The notes under the pieces are model-generated. The model did not search any database, was not told where the DNA came from, and saw only the letters and a list, made by a program, of their open reading frames with translations. From Blastobasis lacticolella (taxonomy: Eukaryota > Arthropoda > Insecta > Lepidoptera > Blastobasidae), in contig LR990046.1 in assembly GCA_905147135.1 (NCBI GenBank), forward strand, positions 15,034,501-15,098,500: 64,000 nucleotides of DNA. Reading direction: 5' to 3'. The translations under genes were made by a program, and so were the position numbers. Shown one piece after another: positions 20,455 to 33,837 of the stretch. Numbering within the stretch: position 1 is the first letter of the stretch; each line of letters opens with the position of its first letter.

Positions 20455-20690
20455 CTACATACATACGCACTCACACCCTTATCCAATAGGGGTAGACAGA
20501 GAGTATCGAGTGCCACAAGTTACGATGTTGACTCGCTTCTTTTGCCTCTTCCACATTCATATTCATACGCTGGTTGAGGGTACTCGTGACCTACTGTAGA
20601 GAAGGTCAAATATTTGATCAGGACATGTCCTCTTCGGGCGTCCTTCAGCTGACCCTTCTAGTCACATTCACACGATAGTTACCTTTCGTA
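20455..20690 (-). mobile_element. LINE 3' end fragment, minus orientation
   Basis: Shares 'acatacatac', 'gagtatcgagtgccacaag', 'gcctcttccacattcat', 'cggttgagggtactc' and 'cacacgatag' in the same order with 43000-43230. That second copy also encodes a LINE C-terminal motif. Confidence 0.55.
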
Positions 20691-20692
20691 AT

Positions 20693-20795
20693 ATAAATAA
20701 ATATACTTGGACAATTCACACCGCGCCGTGTAGACACAAGGTAAGCAAAGCTTGTGTTATCGGTGCCAGAGAACTGATAAACTACTTAAGCCTTG
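20693..20795 (-). mobile_element. tRNA-Gly SINE, tail fragment
   Basis: The minus-strand 3' body with 'aataaatatacttggacaa' and 'taagcaaagcttg'; the head is missing. Confidence 0.6.
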
Positions 20796-20882
20796 GTAGG
20801 GACCATACTACTGTACGAATACCTATTCCTAATATTTCTATTCCTAGCAGGAACAGGTATTCCTACTTACTGTACGGTAAAA

Positions 20883-20942
20883 AAGGCTACACAGGGGTTG
20901 TAACAGAAAGCGTCATTTATCTTTTATCCCATGTGTAGCCTT
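20883..20942. repeat. 60-bp hairpin
   Basis: A perfect 11-bp inverted repeat AAGGCTACACA / TGTGTAGCCTT encloses 38 bp; a further GGG/CCC can pair inside. It looks like a very small foldback element. Confidence 0.5.
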
Positions 20943-21689
20943 CCGTTTGCTCAACTGTACCTACATACATAAGTATTGCTATACTAGCCGCCCGGCGCGA
21001 CTCGTGCCCATGGTTTCAATTTAATTAACTCTACTCCTAAACTTACCCATTTTTTCTTACGTAAGTACCTTCAGCGTAGCCATTTCAAAGTTATGCGAAA
21101 CATATATTCGACAAATTGATTTCTATTAACACCGATTAAATAAACATTTTTACAAGATGTACCAATTCTCTACGAATGGTACATATAAATTATGTGCGAA
21201 TGGTTAATTCTGACTTCATTAACAAATTCGCAGCTCAAAGTGGTCTAGACTCTAGAAGTCTAGATTTACCTACGTTGAGATTTACGTTGAAGCCCAACGA
21301 ATCCGAGGCCAGTCATCCCAGACACGCGGAGGTCAGCCAACGGTCCCTCGACTCCGAAACCTGTTATGCGCCTGCGCACACGCAGACAATAGAAACGTCT
21401 CAGGAACACAACAGGAACTGAAATATCATGGACATGAAGCGGTTATATTATGCTGGGCCGCGTAGTGTTTGCGCGGCGCGTGCGCCGGTGTCACCTAGGC
21501 GAGACAGCATTTCCTTGCTCTGTTTGGTTGGGGAGGTATACCTACTTATAATAATAATAAATAATAAAAGTCTGTATTTAAATTTAGAATGTAACTTAAA
21601 ATGGTTTATAATAATAAAATAAAATAAAAATTGAATAAATAAATTACAAAAATAATATTTAAATGAAAAGTGCAACGTCAATATTGCAG

Positions 21690-21775
21690 AGGCCGGCCCA
21701 AGAAGCGATGGCTTGACGTAGTCAGGAATGATAATCTGGTGAATAAGGATGCTGAAGACGAAGATGATGATGCTG
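21690..21775 (+). mobile_element. RTE-type LINE, extreme 3' coding fragment
   Basis: Encodes 'RPKKRWLDVVRND', the conserved C-terminal piece of RTE-clade reverse-transcriptase polyproteins, followed by a GATGATGATG tail. It is a 5'-truncated dead copy. Confidence 0.5.
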
Positions 21776-22978
21776 ATAAACGTCAATATTGAAATATCAC
21801 AATCAGACAGACAATACTTCTGTATGGAACTATAGAAGTTGTCGTAAACCGCCCTCAATATGCCGTTGTGAATTTTTTTTAATATACCACTAAGGTGGCA
21901 AACAAGCTTACGGCCTGCCTGATGGTAAGCAGACTGCCGCAATAACACAAATAGGTATTCAAATATACGTAGGTAACAGACATTTCAAAGTAGATGCTAA
22001 GTTGAATATTTTTCTAACCAATGAACTTAATGCTTGAATACATAGTTGAAGAAGTATTGCAAACAAAAATATTGTTACTGCACCTTGGTCGTATTTACCG
22101 CAGTGGAAGTTGTATTAGGCAATTTGCAGAAACACTAAAAATTTTCCACATAAAAATAACCGAAGGTCACGGTTTTAAAAACCTATTTATTATGTTAGTA
22201 GCTAAACTCGATTTCTGGTAAACTTCATTCTCCTGACGCGTCTGGTTTGGTACGGAGCCGGTAAGTACTAAGATTTTTACCTACGTAAAAAAATGCAAAG
22301 ACTATTATAAAAAAATTCTTTATCTTAGGTACCTTAGTGCCACCGACGCGATTTTCTTAAGAGTTCATCAGCTCCTTCTTTTCAAGCGCTCGCATGTGCT
22401 ACCTATCTTTTTCACACTCATGGTAAATTGCTACAGGCAGAAGAGAGGCATTATAAGGCAAGCTGGTCTTAATGAGACTACCTCAGGGCACACAAGCCCA
22501 AGATGCGTTTCTGTCGACAAATCGCATTTATATTCCTTAACTCCTAATCGTTAAGGATTTCTGTGGCTTCAGCATCAGCTCTGCAGCATGAGATGATGAC
22601 CGTCCGAAACGAAGACCAAAGAAGTTATCATAATGTGACAAGACACACCATTAGTGCCTATTCGATTGTTGCCCACGATTTCATAGGGTTTCCATCATTC
22701 GATCCTGACCTGATGAAAATGGGGCCACTAATAACTCAGGAAAATACCGTTTCAAAAAAAAGTTTCAAGGTATCGGTAAATATAGTTAAAACAAATGTGT
22801 AAGCGACGAATTGAGCATGTCCTCCTTTTTTGGAAGTCTGTAAAAATATAGTACTAATGCCATACTGATGCAGCAACATCTATAGATTCTACTTATAAAC
22901 CATATCCAAACTCTATGATTCTACTATTAATATTTTCGTAGTAACCCCAAGGATTTGCGATGCCCGCTGATGACTCAC

Positions 22979-23250
22979 CCCAGGGCCCGGTGGCCGTGAA
23001 ACGAGTCCATCGTTGCCGGGACCCAACGAGTAACCGATTCGTTTTTTTCCACTACCCAATCCTGCTTTCCGATATTATTATTTAGTCTCAATTGTTCGAC
23101 TTGTAAACAAGTCGGCCGGTAGCTTTCGCCGGTTCCCACGATGCCGTGCGTGTAAAATAAACCAAATAAGAAGAAAATATTGGACACGAAGTTCGCAAAG
23201 TCGGTGTCCGGTTTTGTTTTGCGTTTTTTAGTCGAAGATAAAAGGGTTAG
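22979..23250 (-). CDS. Candidate 5' exon with short coding start, minus strand
   Basis: On the minus strand a GC-richer stretch ends in CCTGGG|gtgagt (intron starts at 22978). An ATG at 23010 in good insect context (acgATGG) gives MDSFHGHRAL and exits in phase 2. The sequence upstream reads like an insect 5' UTR ('aaaacgcaaaacaaaacc'). The whole stretch is also open in this frame for about 100 codons without an earlier ATG. No partner exon was found. It could be the first exon of a gene with long introns, or a non-coding RNA. Confidence 0.3.
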
Positions 23251-23487
23251 GTGGAAGCAGGGATGTTTTAGTAATTCTCATTCCGTTCTAATAGGAATGA
23301 ATGAGGTGGTTGAGTGTAGGTTATGAACGGAAAAAAGTTGGTCATTCATGCATGATTGTGAAATTAACGAAACTGTCGAACGATAGTGTAAAATAGAATA
23401 CTTAAAAATTAATATCTAATCAGTTACAATTGAAAGTTTTAACAACAGAAATACAGCATGATGTAGGCAAGCTCAAACCTTATCACT

Positions 23488-23690
23488 ACATAGTATAAAA
23501 CAAAGTCGCTTTCTCTGTCCCTATGTCCCTTTGTATGCTTAAATCTTTATAACTACGCAACGGATTTTGATGCGGGTTTCAACAGCAGATAGAGTGATTC
23601 AAGAGGAAGGTTTATAAGCAAGTAGAAAGAGGGTAGGTAGGAGTGAAGTAGGTGTACGCGAACGAAGTCGCGCCGGGTCCACTAGTTATT
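23488..23690 (-). repeat. Interspersed repeat C, minus orientation
   Basis: Runs from 'agtataaaacaaagtcgc' to 'cgaagtcgcgccgggtcc', the complete unit in reverse. Confidence 0.6.
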
Positions 23691-24904
23691 AATAAAAAGG
23701 ATACATGTGTCCCAGTAAGGGGATTAAACAACATTAAATTAAAGAACAACAAACCGTTATTATTCTGGCTTCATGCTGGCTAAAGTGAACAATATAGTAA
23801 AAATCCTGGTTACAATCAGGCGGGCCGTAGTCTTGGTTCCCACCTTTATTGTATAAAAAAGTGCACAGATAGTGTAGCCTTACGCGCATGCGCCAACAAA
23901 GGCGAATGTTCTGAATATCTGAGCCATGATATCACTCGGGTTCGCATCCTCCCATTCACAGGTAGCAAGGTACGCCAGGCAACCAAAGTAGGTGAACAGC
24001 TTTGATCCTTGTGTTTGTAAGACATACTTTTATCTTTGTGGCCTACTGTATGCACACTGAATTACTGTACACAATACACATTGTCTGTTTAAACGGTGTA
24101 GGCTGAGTCCCTGACGGTGTAGAAAATGAAAGGAAGGAATTAATTAAATTTAATGTAAGTACAGAATAAGGAGCGACAATATCGAAAATATAGTACGTAC
24201 ATTTTATGAGTTTTCAATAGGTACGATGCCTATTTAATGACAATATAAAGTTTGTCTTTTCTTACACCGGTGCTAATTTAAAATAAAACCTTATCCCAGT
24301 GGGTACGAGTGTAGGTATTTGTAAATTCATTCAGTGATTTATCTAACGCAAGTATTATGCATTGTAGCTTTACGAAACACATCCTTTCATTCATGTGTAG
24401 GCAGAAACTATGTATTCAATTATCCGAACCCATATTCACTTCATTGCTCATACAGAAGTATGAGTAATAAAAATATTATAATAGAAAGAAAAAATATTAT
24501 AGACCATAACGGATCCGTAGGTTTCGTTACTTTGTAGCTTGAAATAAAACTAGTTGAAATCGGAACTTCTACATAAAACGATAACGTAAATAAATATCGT
24601 AGGAAGGGAGACTGGAATCGTAGTAAGAATGGGTCTTCCTTCATTCATAATTATAGTTGCAACTGTAGTAAGATGAATAAATGAAAATATAACATACTTG
24701 TGATATATGTGAGGATTGCAGCTGTGGCACATCGCAGTAATTCAACTGCAACCGAACTAGTGAGAATAAAAACACTCGAAAGTCTCTGCCTAGCCACCCT
24801 GCGGGATGCCAGTGTCGTGAGTGTGTACGAGTATGTAATACGGTTCCCCGTCTTTAATAAACCTATCAAGAAATAAGACAATCACAAAAAGCAATCTTGC
24901 CATA

Positions 24905-25205
24905 CGGCCAACATCCGGTCTTCACCAACAGCAAGGAAGTTGAACTCCAAGACGCAAGGCTCCAAGACACGTTACGCACAGTGCCCTCGTACCCGTTTCC
25001 TGCGTGGGCGCAGGCTAGGGTTACCGAGGGAAATCAGGGCTGTCACACTCCGCCACGCAATGACACGCACTTGTGAATGACCGCGACACTGCGGACTGCG
25101 GAGAGATGTGGAATGCTGAGAATTGGCGGCTGTGAAGCGTGGAGCGGAGAGTTCAAACGGTAGAGGAGGTAGGTTGTACGGTAGGTGGTCCAATGATGAG
25201 AACAT
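24905..25205. promoter_or_regulatory. GC-rich block, unassigned
   Basis: The block is much richer in G+C than its surroundings and is open on the minus strand (24972-25205). A TATATATAG lies at its right edge (about 25204). It could be a promoter or an exon; I see no splice structure to decide. Confidence 0.2.
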
Positions 25206-25395
25206 ATATAGATAAAGACTTTATTGCTCGTACAAAACTTTATACTGTAGATGCAGTTACAATCAGTAAGATATAGTTGAGCAAAGGCGGCTATATCGCT
25301 AAAATCGATCTCTTCCAGGCAACTTTCACAGAGTTGTAAAAGAGAGATGGAGCAGCTGCGTAGACTTGACCAAAAATTAAACGATCCCTTTCTAG
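25206..25395 (-). repeat. Interspersed repeat E (LINE-like tail)
   Basis: Starts 'gataaagactttattgctcg' and contains 'gagcaaaggcggctatatcg' and 'cgatctcttccaggcaactt'. I recognise this layout as a common lepidopteran interspersed repeat. Confidence 0.45.
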
Positions 25396-27044
25396 ACTTC
25401 CTTATATCAAGAATTTATTTCATTACTATTTAACTTAAAGGCTACTAATAAGTTAGGGCTACTAAAAATATCTCAATAAATATTAGAAATCGTGATTCAG
25501 TTGAAGAATCCATCTTTATCCAAGTTAAATGCCGCCACGAACACATGATTCACGAATCAGACATGTAAATCGATAAATAATCACGTCTGCTGTTGTAAAT
25601 AACGAACAAAATATTTTAAACCAATCGCAACGACCTGAGACGTAGTTCAAAAACTGATCAGCATTAAGTGCTTGCGTCATGCACTATCTATTCTATAATC
25701 GCACTATAGTGTGGGTCCGGATGCTCATGCGTCGATTACACGATGACTTGTTACTTGCTAAAGCTTTCAAATATCCGCTTTGATTTAGATATTAACACAT
25801 CTCGTTACTCAAAGATACTTTAGAGTTTATTAGTGGGTATAATGTTTTGTAACTAAAGGAAATAAATGTAAAACTGAAAATCGTGTCAAAAACTTTAGAT
25901 CAAGCCTATTCATGCCAGTTGGTGGACTAAATTCAAATTGTGTCATATAAATAATACCTTTTTAAATAACATTATTGCTTTACAAATAATACAGCTCAGT
26001 CAGGTCAAGTCTTGACTCTGCCATAAAACAGTATGCTTATTTTTATCGTTATCGCAAAAATTAAATACCATATCTATTTCTTATCTGTGCCCTCAGTAAT
26101 TCTTTTAGAATAGAAAGGAACAACTTGCGAGCTTATTAGTCATAACATCAAGAAAATATAACAATGGCTAAAAGCGGCTATCACTGCGAGAATGCAACTA
26201 TTTGCGCCGGGTTCCGGGTATTTCTGCGGGCGATAAGTCCGCAGTGTCCATAGCCAAGGTAGGTACGAATACGTTACGGTATTAAAGTTAGATTTGCATA
26301 ATATAGAATTAGAATCTACATTGTATAATATCTGGCTTCAGATTAATGTTTTCAAAATCGATTTAAACATTTTAATGTAGTTATATTTGTGTAGATTGAT
26401 GATGCGGATTTCTTTCCTTTTTATAATGTACGAAGTGCTCAAAAGTTAGCACGCACGGTTTAGAACGGTGTTATTGGGTTGACCTAAACCGAGAGTTTAA
26501 ATCAGAATTGAATAGCTTAAGCCTCAGAATTGAAACCCAGGCTTCTTATTGAACTATGTATGCAAGACAAATAGAAGAGGATATTATTTTCAGAATACAT
26601 TGTGATTTAAAGTCGCGATATAGAGAATTTTTGACATCGGCTAATTTAATGAAATTATTTACAGGTCATTAAGTTTCCTTTTACTTACAATTTAACTGCG
26701 AAACATTTCAATTTTCCGTATACCAATTTGACTATTGCATGAAATTGTCAAAAGTATGTATCTCTACTGTCTCTACTCGCCTCAATTTTCAGATCAGATA
26801 CTTCAAAATTAGTCTAAAGTTTAACCATAAAATACCACTAATCTAAGCTAAACGCCAGCATAGCTTCGCCACTAAATAACACTTCATGGTTTTCACATTA
26901 GAAAATAGAGGCTTATTTTAGTTACTAAATGTGGTAAATCTATTTTAAACACCATTATTTAGATACAAGTAGGTATAATACCAACCAACAAAAAGTTTTA
27001 TAAATTGATATAATATGCGTTACCAACGTTTTTCTTTTGCCCTT
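25396..27044. other. No gene seen
   Basis: AT-rich DNA without supported exons or clear repeats. Confidence 0.35.
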
Positions 27045-27160
27045 CACCAAACTCGGAACGCACAGCACAATGGAAACGCGCCCGTTACCTGCGCCCGCGC
27101 ACGCGACCGCCCGCGCCGGACGCGCTTCGAGCTTTATAACCCTGTCGAGTTGAGAAGTCG
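27045..27160. promoter_or_regulatory. CpG-dense block, unassigned
   Basis: 'gcgcccgcgcacgcgaccgc' and similar words followed by 'gctttataacc' at about 27130. It may be a promoter; there is no evidence of strand. Confidence 0.2.
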
Positions 27161-28234
27161 CCGCCTAGCTTGCACACGTATGCATATTCATGCAGACGCA
27201 ATAACGTGATGGTATGAAGAACCTGTGCAATTAAATACACGTGCGGGAGGGTCACATCTCCTGAAGGTGGCAACGACCTTTCTGGCGATCTTTTCTAACT
27301 TAGATTGTGGGATTGCGAGCTTCGTTTTGTTATGTTTTACTTATCTGTAGAAAATTTTGAGTTCCTCTACAACTGCAGCAGAGGAAACATAATATTTTTT
27401 CTTGCTGTTTTCACAGGTTCGCTCTTTTAGTATGATGCATTTTGGCATCATTTTGATATCCAAGCAACGTCTGTCAATCATTACTTAAGAAATTGTTGGT
27501 TCCAGACGTGATTCGCGGTTTATGAGCTGCAAAATAAAATAAACAAATCAACTAAAATAGGACTACATTGAAACATTTCCTTTAAACAAAAACTCAATTA
27601 ACCGTCGGTTGTCCTTGTGACATTTTTATCAACTGCCAAGACCACAAAAAACGCACGAACGCCATTCGAAAGGATTGCCTTATTTAGCACCAATTACTTG
27701 GACACTTCACTTAAATTTTTTGTGAGTCACTTTAATTTTAAAGTGTCTCTGACAATCTCTCAGATGTGTTGTGTTTTTGTATTCCCAATTTATTTGTTAT
27801 GTTTAGATTTAATTAGTCGCATAATATAATAATTAGTCGAAACAATTATGTAACAGCCCGCAACAGTCACTTCTGGATACTGACAGACTGTTGATCGGTG
27901 CCAAACTAGAGTAGTCTCGTACTAAACTTTATTTTTTTAATCTCCCCGATAAGTATAACCTTGACGTCTTCAAATCAAGAGTGAATTGGTATATTCTAGG
28001 CACTCATGCTACATCTTCGACCTCATCGTCGCTTTCTATCAGGTAAGTTGAGGTCAAATGCAGGGCTATTGATAATAAAAAAAAGCGCTGGGCATGAGTG
28101 GTAGGTTGGGCAATGCCCGTTAATAAAAACACACTAAAAATAAGTTCAATTAAAAATTCAAGTGGGACCTAATTTTACGTACGTAACTCACGTGACGCAA
28201 CCACCTATATTTACACAGAAAAACTTAACCACTA

Positions 28235-28535
28235 CTTAACCTTGGCAACCCGGTGGTGCCTCAAAGCAGACCGGAAAAGGGAAAGAACGCGTGGCAGGTG
28301 ACGTCGAGGGTGAGTCCCAGTGGCTTCTCAACTTGGCAGGTTGCACCGGCGAGGGCGGCGCGCGCGCCTCGCCGTGCACTCGCGCGCGAACCGCCGGCCT
28401 CGCCGCTCAAATTTCGAACGCGTCGTAACCGCCGCTTTTGGAACCTCTTTCTTTTTTATTCCAAAGTGCCAGGACTGGATTTCGGAGGATTTTGTGCCAG
28501 TGATTTTTATCTGTGATCGTGCGATTTTATCAGGT
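28235..28535 (+). promoter_or_regulatory. CpG-rich promoter / 5'-UTR exon candidate, plus strand
   Basis: Very CG-dense sequence (28340-28430, e.g. 'ggcggcgcgcgcgcctcgcc') is followed by a typical insect 5'-leader texture ('gtgccagtgatttttatctg', 'gatcgtgcg') and a possible donor TATCAG|gtttgt at 28536. No start codon in a convincing frame precedes the donor, so it would be a non-coding first exon. Downstream exons are not identified. Confidence 0.35.
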
Positions 28536-28539
28536 TTGT

Positions 28540-30180
28540 TTTGTTTTTTTAATTGTTGTTAATGAAGTTTTTTGTTGGTTGTATAGTGGATGCACCTGTC
28601 ATAATTGTTATCATCACTCGTTAGGTGCTTTTACTTTTTTGATGGAATTTTTGTAACGTTCTTTGTCGTATCTAGGGCGGACGCTATTGGAATCGTTACA
28701 AAATATACCTATTCTAATAATAAGTAAGTACAGTAGACTTCTCCTAAGACGTTTTTCTTTAGAAAAGAGTTCAACGGGAGAACGTTGCCCATTTGTTGGG
28801 CGAAATTTTTTTAATGACCGCTTAAGTGGATACCGAATATCACTATTTATATTTAGCTACTTAAATAACTTGTTTTTACTATTTTTTGTTGGATTAACCG
28901 AATTTTATCGTAGCTTAATACCGCAAAAAATGCTGCATCGATACCGAAGTTCACTTAAGCAAAAACTAAGCTCACAAAAAGCATCGAACGTATTTACAAA
29001 TAGAAAATAATAAAGCTAAATCATCCGTTAACTGGCACATCGTGGTTTATTTCATTATCAAGTTTTTGTCAGTCTGTCCGACGATGTTGGTGTAACATGA
29101 ACTAAAGTCACGTTTTACCAAAGCAGCTACGTAAACATAATGATATTGATGGATCACACTATATGATGTGCATATTAACACATTTTAAGCCTCCAGTGCA
29201 ATATTGCTATACATCTGCTAATTAGTTTTTTACACAACGGATGCTAAATAGATTTCAATATGTAGGTCGCATTTTAAAAAAACTTGGAACGGACCAATTA
29301 CAGTATTCGTATAGTTTCTTCATGCGCGAAGTCTAAGCTAAGCAGGATTTAGCGAATTAGCAGATTGCGCGCGCAATTAAAATGCACATAAACCATCTGA
29401 AGGAACAAAAGGCAGACATGACACCTGGCCATGACCAAATCGTCTCCATAAAACAACATCTGCTTCGTAACAAGTACGCGGCAACGCATTTCTCGTGTAC
29501 ATTTTCTTATTTTTAGTTACCTACTTCACGGGAGATTGTTGTTGACAGAAAATTTTCCACTGGACGCTCTATGCTAATGCCGAACTGGTTTTGAGAGTGT
29601 CTTTATGCATCTGGAACGTCATTCGGACAGTCTTATGCATAATTGTCTTGCCATTAGAATTGCATTCGATTAAGCGAAAACCAGAATGTGTTACATAGTC
29701 AGCGTAGGGGTTCGGTAATACACTAGCTTGTTGTATTATTGAATATGTTGAGGTTGCAGATACGGATTTGAATAAATTATTGTAGGTAAATTTCGTTTAC
29801 GGCTGAGTAGAATGGCATCGATCACTTTCGAACATGGGTTCATGTAGTACAGCGCGACTAAACTTAGCTGTTGCCTTTAGGCGTACAAGCTTTTAGTTTC
29901 ACATGACCCAATATCCGATCGTAATAAATCTTACAATTTAAATTTGATTGATTTCAAACTTACAATACTCCTCTTATTTTGTCGGGGTTAAAAAAGTCCA
30001 TTACGAAAAAGTTTGTCTGACGTGGTCCGTATGACCGAGATATCTAGTAAGGACCATGGGTTGGCGTAGAGTTAGGTCTGGAAATTGGTAATAAACAACT
30101 TTTTACTATTCCGTCTTATTCAACCCACCTGCCAAGTTGCGCGAAAACCAAATTCTAGTGTCTAGAAATACTCATGAGCA
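28540..30180. other. No gene seen
   Basis: AT-rich. The open frame at 28663-29010 has no splice or codon support. Inverted 'gtcggggtt' ends like those at 18938-19163 lie near 29970. Confidence 0.35.
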
Positions 30181-31485
30181 GTTTTTTTATACTTGGTGGT
30201 AAACAAGCTTACGACCTGCCTGATAGTAAGCAGTCAATGCAGCACATGGACGTTTGCAATATCCACCAAAATTTTTTCTCTTCTAAAAATATGACAAGAT
30301 AGTAAACTGTTGAAAATGGTAACGTGTATCTGTAGATAGGATTGTACTTTCCAGATAATTAATTACGATTTACTTGATAAAATAGAAAGTAATGTCACAA
30401 AATAAAAATAAATTACGGTATGCCACAGAGCGACCCAGCGGTATTCATATTTCTATGTATGATTGTCCACAGCAGAGCTGTCGAAGGCAGTCCATTCGCA
30501 AAGGCCATAGGCCAATACATTAGAACGTACAGCGCGAAGTAACCGTTCATTATTTATTTACTTTTTCGAGCATCTTTCTCTTCTTCAGCTATAATCATTT
30601 CCTTTTACTGCTGCATTGTTCTCTGGCGAGGCTTTTTGCTCGTGCGCCATTGAATCAACTAAGGGATATTAAAGTTTTAATTGTAATTTCAATTGCTATT
30701 GTTGTATTCGACGCGGGGTGGCAGGATCGCTTTTATGCAATTGTTTATTGGTATTTTAGTTTCATTCGCAAATAAAACACGTAATTCGAATTTGGAGTCG
30801 AGATTAAGCAGCTGTTTTGTATAAAGTTGAGCTTGTAGTTTTTTTTATACCACAGCTGATGGTAAGCAGTCACCACAGCCTATGGACGTTTGCAAAACCA
30901 TGGGGCATCACCCACGCATTGCCGACCCCGACAACCTTTTCACCACTTTCTTGCAGAACTCCATGTTGATCTAGATAGTGATCTATTAAGTAACTAACTT
31001 TGTAAGAACCATGGTGGTGTCCGGCAGAGTAAAATATTGCATCGACCAGTGAACGTAAGGCAGGCATGAAGAGGGAGACATGTTGTGAGGACCCCATCTA
31101 GCGGGATAAGACGTAGACATATTATTATGTTTATTAGGTTTATAAGAGTTGGGGGACGATGACGATAGATTTTTTGAACATCGAATTAATATCGGTCTAT
31201 TAGTTACCGATACAGATAAACTCATTAATGAATGAAAGTGAGTTTAACGAGGTGGACCCGTAATGAGATCAGTAGAGAACGAAAGATTGAATTAGCATAG
31301 AGTTAGTTTGTAGAAGAGCTAACAGCTGTTAGAGCAGACAGGTTCTCGAGGAGAGTGGAGCCGCGATTAACTGCTGCTGCAAAGCTAGGTTCTCCTTTTT
31401 TGAAGAGAGTTAAAAAGATGGAGCAGTAACAAACCTTGTTTCAATCACAAACCAAGCCAAGATAGTAGGGATGTACACAAATAGA

Positions 31486-31698
31486 TTTTTTTATTTTATA
31501 TGTCAGTCAAACTGGCAAACGTGGCAACGGGCCACTGATGTAAAGTGGTCTCTGGACAACAGTATTGTAATTGACCGTGTTGTAGTTTTGAAATTGGCAA
31601 GTGATAACCAAGAATCAAATACATACCTACAAGCTTGACTGCTGCTGCCATCAGGCAGGCCACAAGCTTGTTTGCCACCTTAGTGGTATAAAAAAAAA
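31486..31698. mobile_element. Inverted-end element, short form (T-run ends)
   Basis: The left end 'ttttttattttatatgtcag' with 'tggcaaacg' and 'gggccactgatg' is a rough inverted copy of the right end ('catcaggcaggcc', 'tttgccacc', then a poly-A run). It belongs to the family of 51807-52301. Single-ended fragments lie near 21872-21942, 30182-30262 and 60530-60610. Confidence 0.45.
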
Positions 31699-32356
31699 CA
31701 CATGACGACAACATAATAATATATAAACTATCTTATAAACCTGGAGTCCAGCATAGAATATCGATACAATAATAGGAAAATGATTTATTCGATATGACAC
31801 TCTTGTTTGTACGAATTTTGCGTCATACAACTGCCAAATATACATAATAATACGCTCAAATAATCATATTCATCCATGGTGACTGTCACAGTGTTGCTTT
31901 AAATAATTACTTAAGTGATGACTGTATAATAGCCATGACTTGCAATTCACTGTGAAATCTACTAAAATTCGAGCACTGTTCAGTACAATGATACCCCTGG
32001 AAAATTGTTCTGCCCTATTCAACCGATGAATCGATAGGGGATGTAATGAATTAAGCATTACCACTATTACTCGCTATTATGTCTGAACGAAGGTCAATTT
32101 CTAGCTGAAGCCAAATCCTTTCTTAATCGCCTATCGCCAAAACCTTTGGCCTTTTTTTACCAAAAGTGGCCGAATTTGAAGCCGAAGCTTCGGTCGGACA
32201 CTACTCGCTATAGAGTAATTTTGGGTAAAATAAAAAATTGGAACCTCATCAATTTCTATAATCAATTATTCGGCAGTGAAAATAAAATGGGCATGTTTCA
32301 CCCCCGTGTTACGTCAACAATTGTCCGATTAAAGTTTAATCATTAAACTGACTCAC

Positions 32357-32550
32357 CCCTCGAAAATGTTTCCTGTATCGATAAAACAACATAGTCCACT
32401 ACCGCGCGTGTGGCGGGGCTTTTTGAAGGCGCTTACGCACTGCAACGACCCGAGTCTGAGAAAATGTCGTCCGAGATAGCCACCCACAGTCAAAGATAAT
32501 GCAGAGACAAGATAAAAGATAAGACAGAACTCAAATCGGAAGCAGTGCAT
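32357..32550 (-). CDS. Candidate first exon with signal-like N-terminus, minus strand
   Basis: On the minus strand an ATG at 32550 opens 64 codons that end at GAGGG|gtgagt (intron from 32356) in phase 2. The N-terminus has a hydrophobic core (CLIFYLVSALSLTVGG) like a signal peptide or anchor, then a basic segment ('FKKPRHTRG'). The 3' half is GC-richer than its surroundings. It may instead be a 5' UTR starting near 'ctcagactcgggtcg' (about 32461). No partner exon or homology is recognised. Confidence 0.3.
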
Positions 32551-32744
32551 TAATTGTTTTTTATACAAATGATTAAGGCATCTGATAAAATAACCTAGGG
32601 TTACAAAGTTAAAACTTACAGTGCTACGCGATTTATGTTTTAAAAGTAGCTTTTTATCCCCGCCGAACGCATTTCTTATACAGCCCTAGAGATAAACAAA
32701 AAATGTAATCGATAAGTGTCGCCTTTAACAGATTTCTACATCTT

Positions 32745-33205
32745 TTAATCCGTGGCAGTCATGACTTGCCGCATGAGATAGTTTCTTGACTTGACCACGT
32801 GCTGGTTAAGATGCCTAAACCTGCCGGCATCAGGAAAGAGGTCCTGAGTCGGATTTATATTAGACTACAGACATCACTCTAGTCTTGAAGGCGTCCAGAT
32901 TATATTGATAAGGGAACACACCCGCAGGCAACGTGTTCCATTCTTTATTCGTATGCATTATAAAGGTCAAACCAAAACTGAATTGATAGCTGGAAGATCC
33001 ACAATTCCACGGTGGCGGAAAGGGGCCAGCGGAATGAGGTCGTGCAACTGCTTCGCACACTCTCCGAAATGTAACCTGTAGAATACCCCCGTCCCCCTTC
33101 TTTTGCTCTTTCTTCCCTCCCCAAGTTACAAGAATAATGTAAAAGGTAAATATTTTCTTTCTCCATCCATAAATTATTTCCCTCCATACAGATGCTAAAG
33201 CACAC
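32745..33205 (-). mobile_element. Jockey/CR1-type LINE, 3' reverse-transcriptase fragment
   Basis: Minus-strand peptides 'VARPHSAGPF' and 'EWNTLPAGVFPYQYNLDAFK' match the conserved C-terminal end (W-N-x-LP-x-x-VFP..Y-x-L-x-x-FK) of jockey/CR1-group LINE ORF2 proteins. The frame is broken and the 5' part is absent. Confidence 0.6.
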
Positions 33206-33837
33206 GATTGGCGTCAGAGCTTTTGTTATAAGCTCTTTGTTCTATAAGTTCAAAGCTTGTCATACGTATGCGTACCTAGCTGCGCGGTCGTAACATTCCT
33301 TAGGGCAGTTTGAAATTCGCAATTCAGTCACGAAGCATAGACACGAATAATGATATAATATGCTTTGTTGTCGTGGATTTAAATAGCCTATACGCATTGT
33401 TGTTGTACGGCTCCGGATGGATATTAAAATGTAGTGGTCTAATTGAATATTTATCGGTTCTCTGGACTTACATACAATTTTGATATAGATAACATATATA
33501 GATATAATGGAAGAGAATTTTACTAAAGTTGATTGTTAAATACGAACAATATAAATGAAATACATTTCAATTTCAATATTTAAAATAAAATAAAATGTGA
33601 CTTGAAATATGACTACATAAAATATACGACCCCATTAGCCATAAAATCACCCACTCATAAAATCCTAAACAAACGTTGAATTTTATTTATTTTATTCTCG
33701 GACCTTATTATGTAGTCGGACCTCCAGTTTTAGTTATAGTTAATCGCTCTAATTAGAACAGTTTAAGCTTACCTAATAAATAAACGCATATGCTAATCGA
33801 TAAGTATTCATGAAATCGATCCCGTCACTTGGACGTT

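Noticed and set aside
21448..21948. 166-codon minus-strand reading frame
   Set aside because: It crosses an AT-rich ATAATA tract, an RTE LINE scrap (21690-21775) and an inverted-end repeat (21872-21942), so it is a composite of repeats and not a gene.
25160..25190. let-7-like sequence ('ggaggtaggttgtacggtag')
   Set aside because: The seed GAGGTAG is not preserved in register and the flanks show no hairpin.
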